NCBI GenBank assembly: GCA_024642725.1
Contig: JAHEAO010000009.1
Location: 1 to 64,000 of the forward strand
Reading direction: 5' to 3'
DNA from: Paracoccaceae bacterium
GTDB lineage: Bacteria; Pseudomonadota; Alphaproteobacteria; Rhodobacterales; Rhodobacteraceae
Length of the DNA: 64,000 nucleotides
A program made the translations under genes and the position numbers. This document shows positions 17,501 through 26,097 of this stretch, piece by piece. How positions within the stretch are numbered: position 1 is the first letter of the stretch; each line of letters opens with the position of its first letter. The notes below the pieces were generated by a model that saw only the letters and a list, made by a program, of their open reading frames with translations, was not told the origin of the DNA and ran no database searches.

Positions 17501-18139
17501 TCAACTCGCCTCCATGGGTTCGATGGTCAGTTCGCTGATGCGGCTGGCCGGTGACAAGGCCAGCGCCAGCACAATTGTATCGACCACGTCTGCAACAGGA
17601 ATAAGGCCGGGCCCGTCGGCCCCGGTGGCGACATCGCCCGGATTGACGAGCGTCACCGGATGGCGGCCACCCAGCGCGCGGGTCAGAGCGTCGGCCATGC
17701 CGCGCAGCCCCGCCTTCGAAGCGCCGTAGGCCACTTCGGGCGACCCGTTGCGATCCAGCCCCGAGGTCGAGCCGATCAGCACGATCCGGCCGCCCCGAGC
17801 CAGCGCGGGCAGCAGGGCCTGCGTCAACAGGATGGGTGCTGTCAGGTTGACCGCGATGATCCGCGCGATTTCTGCCGGCGGGCTTTGGGCAAAGTCGTAA
17901 TCGGGCGTAAATGCCGCCGCTTCCCAGATTCCGGCCGAATGCACGACCGCGTCCACCGGGCCCACCTGCAAAGCGGCCTCGGCTATCTCTTGCGGCCGGG
18001 ACAGGTCACAGGCCACCCAGCGGCCCACCGCCGGGCGGCTGCGTGACAGGACGGTCACCTCATCTCCGCGTTCATCCAGGCGCGCCGCCAGCGCCGCTCC
18101 TATCCCGCTCGACCCTCCGGTGACGAGCACATGGCTCAC
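17501..18139 (-). CDS. Short-chain dehydrogenase/reductase
   Basis: NAD(P)-dependent oxidoreductase of 212 residues from a GTG at 18139 that overlaps the preA stop (GTGA). The cofactor motif TGGSSGIG is at the very start, followed by the NNAG-equivalent HSAG, the catalytic Ser in IGSTSG and YxxxK as YGASK. At 212 residues it is shorter than most classical SDRs (about 250). Coupling to preA suggests a step linked to pyrimidine breakdown, such as reduction of a semialdehyde, but the substrate is unknown. Confidence 0.85.
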   Translation of the reverse strand: MSHVLVTGGSSGIGAALAARLDERGDEVTVLSRSRPAVGRWVACDLSRPQEIAEAALQVGPVDAVVHSAGIWEAAAFTPDYDFAQSPPAEIARIIAVNLTAPILLTQALLPALARGGRIVLIGSTSGLDRNGSPEVAYGASKAGLRGMADALTRALGGRHPVTLVNPGDVATGADGPGLIPVADVVDTIVLALALSPASRISELTIEPMEAS

Positions 18140-19440
18140 TCTGCCGCCCTTGCCATCGGGTTGTTCGGGTGGGTCGTCCAGTTGGCATAATCCGCCGACA
18201 CCGTGCGACCGGTGCGCGGGTCCACCACGCCTGGTTCGAGCTGTTCCATGGTGATGCAGCCCTCGACGGGGCAAACATCGACGCACAGATTGCAGGCCAC
18301 GCATTCGTCGTCCTGAACCTCGAAAACTCGGTCCGGCGACATCGTGATCGCCTGATGGCTGGTATCCTCGCAGGCGGCAAAGCACCGGCCGCACTTGATG
18401 CAGGCCTCTTGGTCGATCCGCGCCTTGGTGACATAGTTCAGGTTCAGATATTGCCAGTCCGTGACGTTGGGCACCGCCCGCCCCACGATACCGGCCACGC
18501 TGTCATGGCCTCTCTCATCCATCCATTGCGACAGGCCCGAGATCATTTCCTGCACGATCTTGAAACCATAGGTCATCGCCGCCGTGCAGACCTGCACATT
18601 GCCCGCGCCAAGCGCCAGGAACTCTGCCGCGTCGCGCCATGTCGTGACCCCGCCGATGCCCGAGATCGGCAGTCCGGCGGTCTCTGAATCTCGCGCGATC
18701 TCGGCCACCATGTTCAGTGCAATCGGCTTGACCGCCGGGCCACAATACCCGCCGTGGCTGCCCTTGCCGTCAATCGAGGGCAAGGGGCTGAAACTGTCCA
18801 GGTCAACACCCGTGATCGAGGAGATCGTGTTGATCAGGCTGACGGCATCGGCCCCGCCCGCCTTGGCGGCACGTGCCGGCTTGCGGATATCGGTGATATT
18901 GGGCGTCAGCTTGACGATCACCGGCATCCGGGTGTTGGCCTTGCACCAGCGCGCGACCATCTCGATATATTCGGGCACCTGCCCGACCGCCGCGCCCATG
19001 CCGCGCTCGCTCATCCCGTGCGGACAACCGAAGTTCAACTCGATGCCGTCCGCGCCGGTTTCCTCGACGCGCGGCAGGATCGCCTTCCACGCCGCCTCCT
19101 CGCAAGGCACCATGATGCTGACCACCACCGCGCGGTCGGGATAGTCGCGCTTCACCGCCTTGATCTCGCGCAGGTTCACCTCCAGGGGCCGGTCGGTGAT
19201 CAGTTCGATATTGTTCAGCCCCAAAAGCCGCCGGTCCGCCCCCCAGATCGCGCCATAACGCGGCCCGTTGACGTTGACGATCGGCGGACCCTCTTCGCCC
19301 AAGGTCTTCCAGACCACCCCGCCCCAGCCTGCCTCGAAGGCGCGGCGGACGTTATATTCCTTGTCCGTTGGCGGCGCCGACGCCAGCCAGAACGGGTTGG
19401 GAGATTTGATACCCACGAAATTCGATGAAAGATCAGCCAT
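18136..19440 (-). CDS. preA: NAD-dependent dihydropyrimidine dehydrogenase, subunit PreA
   Basis: Catalytic subunit, 434 residues, that reduces uracil or thymine to the 5,6-dihydro form together with PreT. A dihydroorotate-dehydrogenase-like FMN barrel fills residues 1-330, with the active-site Cys in GSHGGYCGPAVKP and the substrate loop IELNFGCPHGMSERGMG. The C-terminus carries two [4Fe-4S] motifs, CIKCGRCFAAC and CVACNLCVDVCPVEGC, which pass electrons from PreT. It follows the DUF1428 gene by 11 bases and overlaps the SDR gene. This is the first step of the reductive pathway. Also named pydA. Confidence 0.94.
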   Translation of the reverse strand: MADLSSNFVGIKSPNPFWLASAPPTDKEYNVRRAFEAGWGGVVWKTLGEEGPPIVNVNGPRYGAIWGADRRLLGLNNIELITDRPLEVNLREIKAVKRDYPDRAVVVSIMVPCEEAAWKAILPRVEETGADGIELNFGCPHGMSERGMGAAVGQVPEYIEMVARWCKANTRMPVIVKLTPNITDIRKPARAAKAGGADAVSLINTISSITGVDLDSFSPLPSIDGKGSHGGYCGPAVKPIALNMVAEIARDSETAGLPISGIGGVTTWRDAAEFLALGAGNVQVCTAAMTYGFKIVQEMISGLSQWMDERGHDSVAGIVGRAVPNVTDWQYLNLNYVTKARIDQEACIKCGRCFAACEDTSHQAITMSPDRVFEVQDDECVACNLCVDVCPVEGCITMEQLEPGVVDPRTGRTVSADYANWTTHPNNPMARAAE

Positions 19441-19451
19441 TGTTGGTTCCC

Positions 19452-19802
19452 CTATACGTCCACAACCGCGTCAAACCCGGCAAAGATCATCCGCTTTCCG
19501 TCAAGCGGCACGTCTTGCATGATTGCCATGCGCGGATCCTGCATCGCCTTTTGCATGCCGGCCTCTTGCGCGGCCTTGTCCGGCCATTCCTGCCAGCCAC
19601 TGACGACCGTTTCGCCCGCTTCGGCTTTCACGGCCAAAGGAAAAGAGGTCAGCTTCCCCGGCGGAACATCCGCGCCCCAGCATTCAACAACGCGAGTCGC
19701 CCCGTATTCCTTAAAGACCTCGGCCATGGCCGAAGCGAGCCGGACGTAGTCGTCCTTCCTGTCCGTCGGAACGGCTGCGACATATGCCATCACGTAACTC
19801 AT
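19452..19802 (-). CDS. DUF1428 family protein
   Basis: Cytoplasmic protein of 116 residues matching the DUF1428 (YbaA-like) pattern: MSYVMAYVAAVPTDRKDDY at the start, RVVECWGADVPPGK in the middle and a C-terminal KRMIFAGFDAVVDV. Family members are small ferredoxin-like-fold proteins of unknown role. It lies between preT and preA with short gaps (35 and 11 bases), so it should be co-transcribed with the dehydrogenase subunits. A link to pyrimidine reduction is suggested only by position. Confidence 0.85.
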   Translation of the reverse strand: MSYVMAYVAAVPTDRKDDYVRLASAMAEVFKEYGATRVVECWGADVPPGKLTSFPLAVKAEAGETVVSGWQEWPDKAAQEAGMQKAMQDPRMAIMQDVPLDGKRMIFAGFDAVVDV

Positions 19803-19837
19803 TGGGCTCCCTCCCGGATGCCGCGCCGACGACCGTG

Positions 19838-21160
19838 TCAGCCGATCAGCGCTCGGTGAATATCCTCGGCCGCGTCACGCCCTTCGGCCACTGCGGTCAC
19901 TGTCAGGTCATCGCCACCGCTGGCACAGTCGCCGCCTGCCCAAACGCCATCGACCGATGTCCTGCCGTCCCCGGAAACCGAGATCTTGCCGCCTTCGATC
20001 CTGACCCCGGATGGCGCCCCGGCCAGAACCTGGCCGATCGCCTTGAAGACCTGATCCGCGGCCAGACGAAACCGTTCCCCGGTCCCTTTCAGACTGCCGG
20101 CTGTCTCGACAGTATACTCCAACTCGATCTCTCCGTCATGCACGGCGACCGGCATCGCGTTGTAGAGGATCCGGACACCCTTGGACGCTGCCAGATCCTG
20201 CTCGAATTCCGACGCACCCATCCGCTCGCGGCCGCGCCGGTAGACGATGGTGACATTTTCGGCGCCCAGCAGCTTCGACTGCACCGCTGCATCGACGGCC
20301 GTCATACCGCCGCCGATAACCACGACATTGCGCCCAATCGGAAGCGTCGTCAGGTCCTTGGACTGGCGAAGCTCGGCAATGAAATCCACCGCATCCCTGA
20401 CCCCGCCACGGTCTTCGCCCTCCGCCCGCAGCGCATTGACGCCGGCAAGACCGATCCCGAGAAAGACCGCATCGAAGTCCTTGCGCAGCGCCTCTAGCGT
20501 CAGACCGCTTCCCAGCGCCTCGCCCAGCCTCACGTCGATGCCGCCGATCTGCAACAGCCACTCCACCTCGGCCTGCGCGAAACCGCCCACCGACTTGTAG
20601 CTGGCGATCCCGAACTCGTTCAGACCGCCGGCCTTGGGTCCGGCATCGTAAACCACGACGTCATGCCCCTTCATCGCCAGCCGATGCGCGCAGGACAGCC
20701 CGGCAGGTCCGCCCCCCACGACAGCAACCCGCTTGCCCGTGGAGGCACCGCGCGCAAACGGATGCGCCCCTTGAGCCATGAGCGTGTCGGTCGCGAATCT
20801 CTGCAGCCGCCCGATCTCGACCGGCTTTCCCTCGGCCACCTCGCGCACACATACCTCCTCGCAGAGCGTCTCTGTCGGACAAACGCGCGCGCACATGCCG
20901 CCAAGGATATTCTGCTCAAAGATCGTCCTCGCCGCGGCTTCCGGTGTGCCGGTCTGGATCTGGCGAATGAACAGCGGAATATCGATTGAGGTCGGGCAGG
21001 CCGTCATGCAGGGCGCATCATGACAGAAATAGCACCGGTCCGACGCTACTGCCGCCTCGTGTGCGTCAAGCGGCGCATGAAGGTCTGAAAAATTCCGTGC
21101 AATCGTTTCTGCCGGCAACCGCCCGGAAACGATGCCCCGCGTCATCTGGCTGTTCGCCAT
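19838..21160 (-). CDS. preT: NAD-dependent dihydropyrimidine dehydrogenase, subunit PreT
   Basis: Electron-input subunit, 440 residues, that takes electrons from NAD(P)H through FAD to PreA. An N-terminal glutamate-synthase-small-subunit-like Fe-S region (CYFCHDAPCMTACPTSIDIP and CARVCPTETLCEEVC) is followed by a FAD motif VAVVGGGPAGLSCAHRLA near residue 145 and an NAD motif VVVIGGGMTAVDAA. The C-terminus has GVWAGGDCASGG, the FAD-contact motif of the family. It is the first gene of the preT-DUF1428-preA-SDR unit, and a palindrome lies about 50 bases upstream. Confidence 0.92.
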   Translation of the reverse strand: MANSQMTRGIVSGRLPAETIARNFSDLHAPLDAHEAAVASDRCYFCHDAPCMTACPTSIDIPLFIRQIQTGTPEAAARTIFEQNILGGMCARVCPTETLCEEVCVREVAEGKPVEIGRLQRFATDTLMAQGAHPFARGASTGKRVAVVGGGPAGLSCAHRLAMKGHDVVVYDAGPKAGGLNEFGIASYKSVGGFAQAEVEWLLQIGGIDVRLGEALGSGLTLEALRKDFDAVFLGIGLAGVNALRAEGEDRGGVRDAVDFIAELRQSKDLTTLPIGRNVVVIGGGMTAVDAAVQSKLLGAENVTIVYRRGRERMGASEFEQDLAASKGVRILYNAMPVAVHDGEIELEYTVETAGSLKGTGERFRLAADQVFKAIGQVLAGAPSGVRIEGGKISVSGDGRTSVDGVWAGGDCASGGDDLTVTAVAEGRDAAEDIHRALIG

Positions 21161-21209
21161 GGAGGTCTCCCTGATCGCAGTTCATTTCAGGATAGCTTGC
21201 CACAGCCAT

Positions 21210-21233
21210 AAATTTTATCAACTGGTAAATTTT
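21210..21233. promoter_or_regulatory. Palindromic candidate operator upstream of preT
   Basis: A 24-bp near-palindrome with the core TTTATCAACTGGTAAA (21214-21229; one mismatched pair in the core, one outside) lies 50 bases upstream of the preT start in AT-rich sequence. It differs from the RutR palindrome but has the same two-base centre. A GntR- or TetR-type regulator is possible; none with an obvious match is encoded next to it. Confidence 0.5.
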
Positions 21234-21314
21234 TACCCGCGAAGGGCGCCTTCAACGGTCCCGCCAAAGCAATCCCGGACGAACAGCCCATCAAACAAAT
21301 CTGCCCATCCCCGC

Positions 21315-21343
21315 TTTTCACCCCCTGCCCGGTCGCGTATAAG
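21315..21343 (+). promoter_or_regulatory. Candidate sigma-70-type promoter for accB
   Basis: TTTTCA (21315-21320) and TATAAG (21338-21343) are separated by 17 bases and match the -35 and -10 consensus at 4 and 5 of 6 positions. They lie 53 bases upstream of the accB start in the divergent preT/accB region. Confidence 0.5.
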
Positions 21344-21395
21344 CACCGGCAGAGAAAGCCTGCAGCAGACAGGCATGGAACCGGTCGAGGATGGC

Positions 21396-21890
21396 ATGGC
21401 TAAACAGAACACCAACGCAGACGTGGATTTCATCAAGGCTCTGGCCGAGCTTCTGAATGAAAACGACCTGACCGAACTTGAGGTCAAACGGGAATTCGGC
21501 GAGGCCGACAGGCTGAATGTCCGGGTGAGCCGCGCCAAACAGGTGATCCAGCAAGCCGCTGTTCACATGCCCGTCGCCCCGGCCGCCGCGGCGCCCGCTG
21601 CTGCGCCAGCAAGCGCCACACTCGCCCCGGAAGGCAATGACGACCCGGCGAAGCACCCCGGCGCGGTGACCTCGCCAATGGTCGGCACCGTCTACCTGCA
21701 GGCCGAACCCGGCACCCCGGCTTTCGTCAAGGTCGGTGACAAGGTTGCCGAAGGCGACACTTTGCTGATTGTCGAAGCGATGAAGACGATGAACCACATC
21801 CATGCCCCGCGCGGCGGTACCGTCAAGCGGATCCTCGTTGCGGATGGCGATCCCGTCGAATATGGCGCGCCGCTGATGATCGTCGAATAG
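21396..21890 (+). CDS. accB: Biotin carboxyl carrier protein of acetyl-CoA carboxylase
   Basis: Carrier subunit of 164 residues that holds biotin for the carboxylation of acetyl-CoA, the first step of fatty-acid synthesis. The C-terminal biotinyl domain is complete: SPMVGTVYLQAEPG, the thumb-like insert and EAMKTMNHI with biotinylated Lys130. An Ala/Pro linker (about residues 60-80) joins it to an N-terminal helical part. The start at 21396 follows a GAGG; longer upstream readings lack support. accC follows after 9 bases, the standard accBC operon. Confidence 0.95.
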   Translation: MAKQNTNADVDFIKALAELLNENDLTELEVKREFGEADRLNVRVSRAKQVIQQAAVHMPVAPAAAAPAAAPASATLAPEGNDDPAKHPGAVTSPMVGTVYLQAEPGTPAFVKVGDKVAEGDTLLIVEAMKTMNHIHAPRGGTVKRILVADGDPVEYGAPLMIVE

Positions 21891-21899
21891 GGGTCGCCC

Positions 21900-23255
21900 A
21901 TGTTCGAAAAAATCCTGATCGCCAATCGCGGCGAAATCGCCCTCCGCGTCATCCGCGCCTGCCGTGAAATGGGCATCCAGTCGGTCGCGGTGCATTCCAC
22001 CGCCGACAGCGACGCGATGCATGTCCGTATGGCGGATGAAGCCGTCTGTATCGGCCCCCCGCCCTCGTCGCAAAGCTATCTTTCGTTTCCCGCCATCATT
22101 TCGGCCTGCGAGATCACCGGCGCGCAGGCCATCCATCCCGGCTACGGCTTCCTGTCCGAAAACGCCAATTTCGTGCAGATCGTCGAAGATCACGACCTGA
22201 CCTTCATCGGCCCGACGGCGGAACATATCCGCATCATGGGCGACAAGATCACTGCCAAGGACACTGCAAAGCGGCTAGGAATCCCTTGCGTCCCCGGCTC
22301 TGATGGTGGCGTCGCCACCGTCGAAGACGCCCGCAAGGTGGCCGCCGAAATCGGCTATCCCGTGATCATCAAGGCCACGGCAGGCGGCGGTGGGCGCGGC
22401 ATGAAACAGGCCCGCAATGACACCGAAATCGAAAACGCCTTCCGCACCGCGCGGTCAGAGGCGAAATCGGCGTTCGGCAATGACGAGGTCTATATCGAGA
22501 AATATCTGCAGACCCCGCGCCACATCGAGATTCAGGTCTTTGGCGACGGCAAGGGCAACGCCGTCCATCTGGCAGAGCGCGACTGTTCGCTGCAACGCCG
22601 CCACCAGAAGGTGCTGGAAGAGGCCCCCGGCCCTGTCATCACTCCTGAACAACGCGCCCGGATTGGCAAGATCTGCGCCGATGCCGTGGCTTCGATCAAC
22701 TATATCGGCGCTGGAACCATCGAATTCCTCTTTGAAGATGGTGAGTTCTACTTCATCGAGATGAACACCCGCCTTCAGGTCGAACATCCGGTGACCGAGG
22801 CCATCTTCGGCATCGACCTTGTGCGCGAGCAGATTCGCGTTGCCGAGGGCCTGCCGATGTCCTTCACCCAAGACGATCTGGTCATCAACGGCCATGCGAT
22901 CGAGGTCAGGATCAACGCTGAAAAACTGCCGAATTTCGCGCCCTCACCGGGCCGGATCAGCCAGTACCACGCGCCGGGCGGCCTTGGCGTCCGGATGGAT
23001 TCCGCGCTTTACGACGGGTATTCGATCCCGCCCTATTACGACAGTCTGATCGGCAAGCTGATCGTTCATGGTCGCGACCGGAACGAAGCCTTGGCCCGGC
23101 TCAACCGGGCGCTCGGCGAACTGATCGTCGACGGTGTGGACACCACGATCCCGCTCTTTCACCAATTGCTCGCAGAAGCTGATATTCAATCCGGCAGCTA
23201 CAACATTCACTGGCTGGAAAAGTGGCTGGACCGCAACCTGCCTCCGAAGCCCTGA
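21900..23255 (+). CDS. accC: Biotin carboxylase of acetyl-CoA carboxylase
   Basis: ATP-grasp enzyme of 451 residues that carboxylates the biotin on AccB with bicarbonate and ATP. Visible are the N-terminal [14 protein letters not shown], the ATP-grasp glycine-rich loop [12 protein letters not shown], the bicarbonate and metal region ([31 protein letters not shown]) and the C-terminal [13 protein letters not shown]. The length is normal. It is co-transcribed with accB. Confidence 0.96.
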   Translation: MFEKILIANRGEIALRVIRACREMGIQSVAVHSTADSDAMHVRMADEAVCIGPPPSSQSYLSFPAIISACEITGAQAIHPGYGFLSENANFVQIVEDHDLTFIGPTAEHIRIMGDKITAKDTAKRLGIPCVPGSDGGVATVEDARKVAAEIGYPVIIKATAGGGGRGMKQARNDTEIENAFRTARSEAKSAFGNDEVYIEKYLQTPRHIEIQVFGDGKGNAVHLAERDCSLQRRHQKVLEEAPGPVITPEQRARIGKICADAVASINYIGAGTIEFLFEDGEFYFIEMNTRLQVEHPVTEAIFGIDLVREQIRVAEGLPMSFTQDDLVINGHAIEVRINAEKLPNFAPSPGRISQYHAPGGLGVRMDSALYDGYSIPPYYDSLIGKLIVHGRDRNEALARLNRALGELIVDGVDTTIPLFHQLLAEADIQSGSYNIHWLEKWLDRNLPPKP

Positions 23256-23273
23256 TATCGCCGATGTCGGGCG

Positions 23274-23918
23274 ATGGATGAACCAGAGCTGACCCCAAGA
23301 CTGCTGTTGCGGGCTTATGCATCTGGGATATTCCCGATGGCCGAAAGTCAGGACGATCCAGAGGTCTTCTGGGTCGACCCGAGCCGCCGCGGCATCCTGC
23401 CACTCGACGCGTTTCACATCTCACGCAGCCTCCGCCGCACCATTCTGTCAGGCCGGTTCGAACCGCGTTTTGACAGTGATTTCGCCGCGACCGTGCAAGG
23501 CTGCGCGCAACGACCCGAGACCTGGATCAACGACACGATCTTCCGCCTCTATCAGGACCTTCACGCGATGGGCCACGCCCATTCGCAGGAAATCTGGCAG
23601 GACAAGGAACTGGTCGGCGGGGTCTACGGCGTGGCAATAGGCGGCGCGTTCTTCGGTGAAAGCATGTTCTCACGCCGCACCGATGCTTCGAAAGTCGCGC
23701 TGGCCTATCTGGTCGACCGGCTGAACCAAACCGGTTTCATCCTGTTTGACACGCAATTCATTACGCCGCATCTGAAAAGCCTCGGCGGGCAAGAGATCGA
23801 CCGCCACGACTATCTCGACCGGCTGGAACGCGCCTTGCAGGTCCGCGCCAATATCCGCCACCTCAAGGAACCGCAAACGCCTCAGGGCGTTATACAGCGC
23901 AATACCCAGACGTCGTAA
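23274..23918 (+). CDS. aat: Leucyl/phenylalanyl-tRNA--protein transferase
   Basis: N-end-rule enzyme of 214 residues that transfers Leu or Phe from tRNA to proteins starting with Arg or Lys, marking them for ClpAP. Family signatures are LLLRAYASGIFPMAE near the start, FWVDPSRRGILPLD, the central WQDKELVGGVYGVAIGGAFFGESMF and the C-terminal FDTQFITPHLKSLGG. The gene lies 18 bases after accC. Its last 37 bases overlap the 3' end of the opposing DUF2155 gene. Confidence 0.94.
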   Translation: MDEPELTPRLLLRAYASGIFPMAESQDDPEVFWVDPSRRGILPLDAFHISRSLRRTILSGRFEPRFDSDFAATVQGCAQRPETWINDTIFRLYQDLHAMGHAHSQEIWQDKELVGGVYGVAIGGAFFGESMFSRRTDASKVALAYLVDRLNQTGFILFDTQFITPHLKSLGGQEIDRHDYLDRLERALQVRANIRHLKEPQTPQGVIQRNTQTS

Positions 23919-24250
23919 CGCGGGTGGTCCAGCGCATCGAGCGCCGGGCTCGAGGCGATCATCCATCCGGTGAAACTCGGCGTCTGATCGCCCGCATTCC
24001 GGATGACCAGATACGCATAGGCATCGCCATTGGGGTTGCCCGCCGGATAGCGGCATTCGCCAAGCGTCACCTGTATGCGTCCCAATTGCTTGGTCTGGCC
24101 GGGGGTCAGATCGAAATCGACGACCTCGCCGGATACCTTGTCCATCGCCCGCAGCAAGACGCCGCCCGGTGCGGTAAGCGCCTGTTGCGCGACTGCAGGT
24201 GAAAAAGCCAAGATCAGCCCGACCGCGGCAAGAACCCGAGCGAACGTCAT
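23882..24250 (-). CDS. DUF2155 family exported protein
   Basis: Exported protein of 122 residues with a Sec signal (MTFARVLAAVGLILAFSPAVA-QQ). The mature part has the DUF2155 pattern: GGVLLRAMDKVSGEVVDFDL, then a Cys in GECRYPAGNPNGDAYAYL, and the C-terminal GWMIASSPALDALDHPRYDVW with a second Cys. The two cysteines could form a disulfide. The function is unknown, but the gene sits next to mlaD and an NDUFA12 homologue as I recall from other Rhodobacterales. Its 3' end overlaps aat on the other strand; its start overlaps the mlaD stop (ATGA). Confidence 0.87.
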   Translation of the reverse strand: MTFARVLAAVGLILAFSPAVAQQALTAPGGVLLRAMDKVSGEVVDFDLTPGQTKQLGRIQVTLGECRYPAGNPNGDAYAYLVIRNAGDQTPSFTGWMIASSPALDALDHPRYDVWVLRCITP

Positions 24251-24699
24251 TCCGCGCTCTGGTCGCCGGTGACGAATTTCAACAGAAGCGACACGATGCT
24301 GACAGAGCCTTGAGTGTCCACAATCTCGGCCCCCGGTTCCAGATTGAACAGCGATCCACCGGGCAGAATCTCGACGAAATTGCCGCCCAGAAGCCCCTCC
24401 GAAGAGACAACGATCGCGGAATCGTCGGGCAAGGCGATCCGATCGGCGACCGTGAACCTTGCATCCGCGCGGAAGGTCTCGGGATTGAGGTCAAGAGATG
24501 TGACAGTCCCGACCTTGACGCCCGACATCCGCACATCGGTCCCCACGGACACGCCCTCTATCGACCGGAACGAGGCCGAGAATTCATGTGCTCCGGCACC
24601 GGTGGAATAGCCCGTCAGCTGGCCAGCATAAATGACGAATCCGACCGCCGCGGCCAGCACCGCGCCCCCCACCAGAACCTCTGTCGTGCTTTCCGCCAT
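24247..24699 (-). CDS. mlaD: MCE-domain lipid transport protein, MlaD-like
   Basis: Single-MCE-domain protein of 150 residues, anchored in the inner membrane by an N-terminal hydrophobic segment (VLVGGAVLAAAVGFVIYAG). The MCE fold covers the rest (SVGTDVRMSGVKVGTVTSLDL, ALPDDSAIVVSSEGLLGGNFVEI). Such proteins form hexameric rings that shuttle phospholipids between the membranes. The usual mlaEFBC partners are not beside it in this window. The start is 9 bases after the NDUFA12 homologue stop. Confidence 0.87.
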   Translation of the reverse strand: MAESTTEVLVGGAVLAAAVGFVIYAGQLTGYSTGAGAHEFSASFRSIEGVSVGTDVRMSGVKVGTVTSLDLNPETFRADARFTVADRIALPDDSAIVVSSEGLLGGNFVEILPGGSLFNLEPGAEIVDTQGSVSIVSLLLKFVTGDQSAE

Positions 24700-24708
24700 T
24701 GGAACTGC

Positions 24709-25092
24709 CTATTCTGGCTGCCATGCCTCGTAGTCGCTCCGGTCCGCCGGTTGCGGACGCCGGATGGACCCCGGCGGGGCATAGGCCATCGCCGTGCCGG
24801 TCAAGTTCTCGACATGCGGCTTTTCCCATGACTTGTGCGGCAGGGGCGATTTGCTCGGCGGTTCCTTGAAGGTCTGGTGCAGCCAGCCGTGCCAGTCCGG
24901 TGACACCCGGCTCGCCTCGGCTTCCCCGTTGAAGATCACCCAGCGGCGAGAACCGTCCTTGGTCGTGTAATAGATGTTTCCTTCAGCATCCTCCCCGACC
25001 TTGACGCCCTTGCGCCAGGTGAAGAACTGGGTGTTGAGCGTCTGACCGTCCCACCAGGTGAAAACGCGCAAGATCGATCTCAGAATGCCCAT
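24709..25092 (-). CDS. NADH:ubiquinone oxidoreductase accessory subunit, NDUFA12 family
   Basis: Homologue of the mitochondrial complex I accessory subunit NDUFA12 (B17.2), 127 residues from the ATG at 25092 with GGAGG 8 bases upstream. The family core is [19 protein letters not shown], the WHGWLH segment and the C-terminal [19 protein letters not shown]. Alphaproteobacterial complex I carries this subunit, which sits on the matrix/cytoplasmic arm. It lies away from any nuo operon, upstream of mlaD. Confidence 0.9.
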   Translation of the reverse strand: MGILRSILRVFTWWDGQTLNTQFFTWRKGVKVGEDAEGNIYYTTKDGSRRWVIFNGEAEASRVSPDWHGWLHQTFKEPPSKSPLPHKSWEKPHVENLTGTAMAYAPPGSIRRPQPADRSDYEAWQPE

Positions 25093-25164
25093 CGGCTGCC
25101 TCCGGTTTTGTTCGGCCCAGATATGGACCAAGCCGCGCCCAAGGTCCAGTGGCAAGGCCCTCTC

Positions 25165-25695
25165 TCAGTCACCCCAGCGAATCCGCGCGGCAATAAGTTC
25201 GGGCACCGAGTATATGAACACCGCTTCCCCTTCGGCATCTCGCCAATACCAGGACCCGGGCCGTGACAATGCCCCTGTCACCCGGGCAGCGGTTTCCTCT
25301 GTCCATTCACCCTTGCAAACCCCGACCGGGTTCCGATTGCCGGCACTCAGCGTGCCGTCGGGCGTTGGCAACCAGTCTCCGGCATAGACAAACCGCCAGT
25401 CAGACGCCTCCCCTCGTGGCGGCTCGGCTTCGGGGTCCAGCCCAAGATCGACCACGGCATAGGTGCAGGCTTCAGCCTCATCGCCGATGCTGTTCCACTT
25501 CTTGCTGGCCAGAACCCCGGCATAGCGAACCACCCCGTCAAAAACCTCGGAAGCGTAGTTTGGATTGCTGAATACAGCGATCCAGATATGCAGACCGAAA
25601 TAGGCCAGCGCCGGCAAGGAAATCAGCAAACCGGCGAAAAGCAGCGCCACCCGCGCGATGCGCCGGACTACGCCATGTCGCCGACGCCGGGTCAA
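25165..25695 (-). CDS. Membrane-anchored hypothetical protein
   Basis: A 176-residue protein with a basic N-terminus ([12 protein letters not shown]), one hydrophobic segment (about 15-38) and a soluble domain of roughly 135 residues that would face the periplasm. The domain has two cysteines (EACTYAVVDLG and VGVCKGEW) and several tryptophans, but I recognise no family. Its ATG overlaps the stop of the RidA gene (ATGA), so the two are probably translated together. Nothing in the sequence gives a function. Confidence 0.72.
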   Translation of the reverse strand: MTRRRRHGVVRRIARVALLFAGLLISLPALAYFGLHIWIAVFSNPNYASEVFDGVVRYAGVLASKKWNSIGDEAEACTYAVVDLGLDPEAEPPRGEASDWRFVYAGDWLPTPDGTLSAGNRNPVGVCKGEWTEETAARVTGALSRPGSWYWRDAEGEAVFIYSVPELIAARIRWGD

Positions 25696-26090
25696 ACGCC
25701 CGGGGCCGTCTTGGGCACGCGCGCCGTGACCTCGATCTCGATCTTCATCTCAGGTTCCATCAGCCCGGCCTGGATCATCGTCGCCGCCGGCCGCGCCTCG
25801 CCGAACGCAGCGCTCAGGATCGGCCAGCATTTTCGGAACTCCGAAGCATCGGGCAGGATGTAGCGGACCCGGACAACGTCGTTCAGCCCCGCCCCGGCCT
25901 CGGCCAGCGCCTTGTCGATGGTGGCCAGTACATTGCGGCACTGGTCCTCGACGCCATCGGGCATCCGCATCGTCGAATAGTCATAACCAGTCGTGCCGGA
26001 GACGAAAATCCAGCCATCCGCGACGACAGCGCGGGAATAGCCGATATCAGCTTCGAAGGGAGAGCCAGAAGAAATGTGACGCTGGCCCAT
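25692..26090 (-). CDS. RidA (YjgF/YER057c/UK114) family protein
   Basis: Small trimeric enzyme of 132 residues; the family deaminates reactive enamine/imine intermediates. The start at 26090 gives [23 protein letters not shown]. The substrate-binding Arg lies in [10 protein letters not shown], and the C-terminal EIEVTARVP with its conserved Glu is present. The gene is 7 bases after clpX on the same strand. Divergent RidA subgroups have unknown substrates. Confidence 0.87.
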   Translation of the reverse strand: MGQRHISSGSPFEADIGYSRAVVADGWIFVSGTTGYDYSTMRMPDGVEDQCRNVLATIDKALAEAGAGLNDVVRVRYILPDASEFRKCWPILSAAFGEARPAATMIQAGLMEPEMKIEIEVTARVPKTAPGV

Positions 26091-26097
26091 ACGGTTC

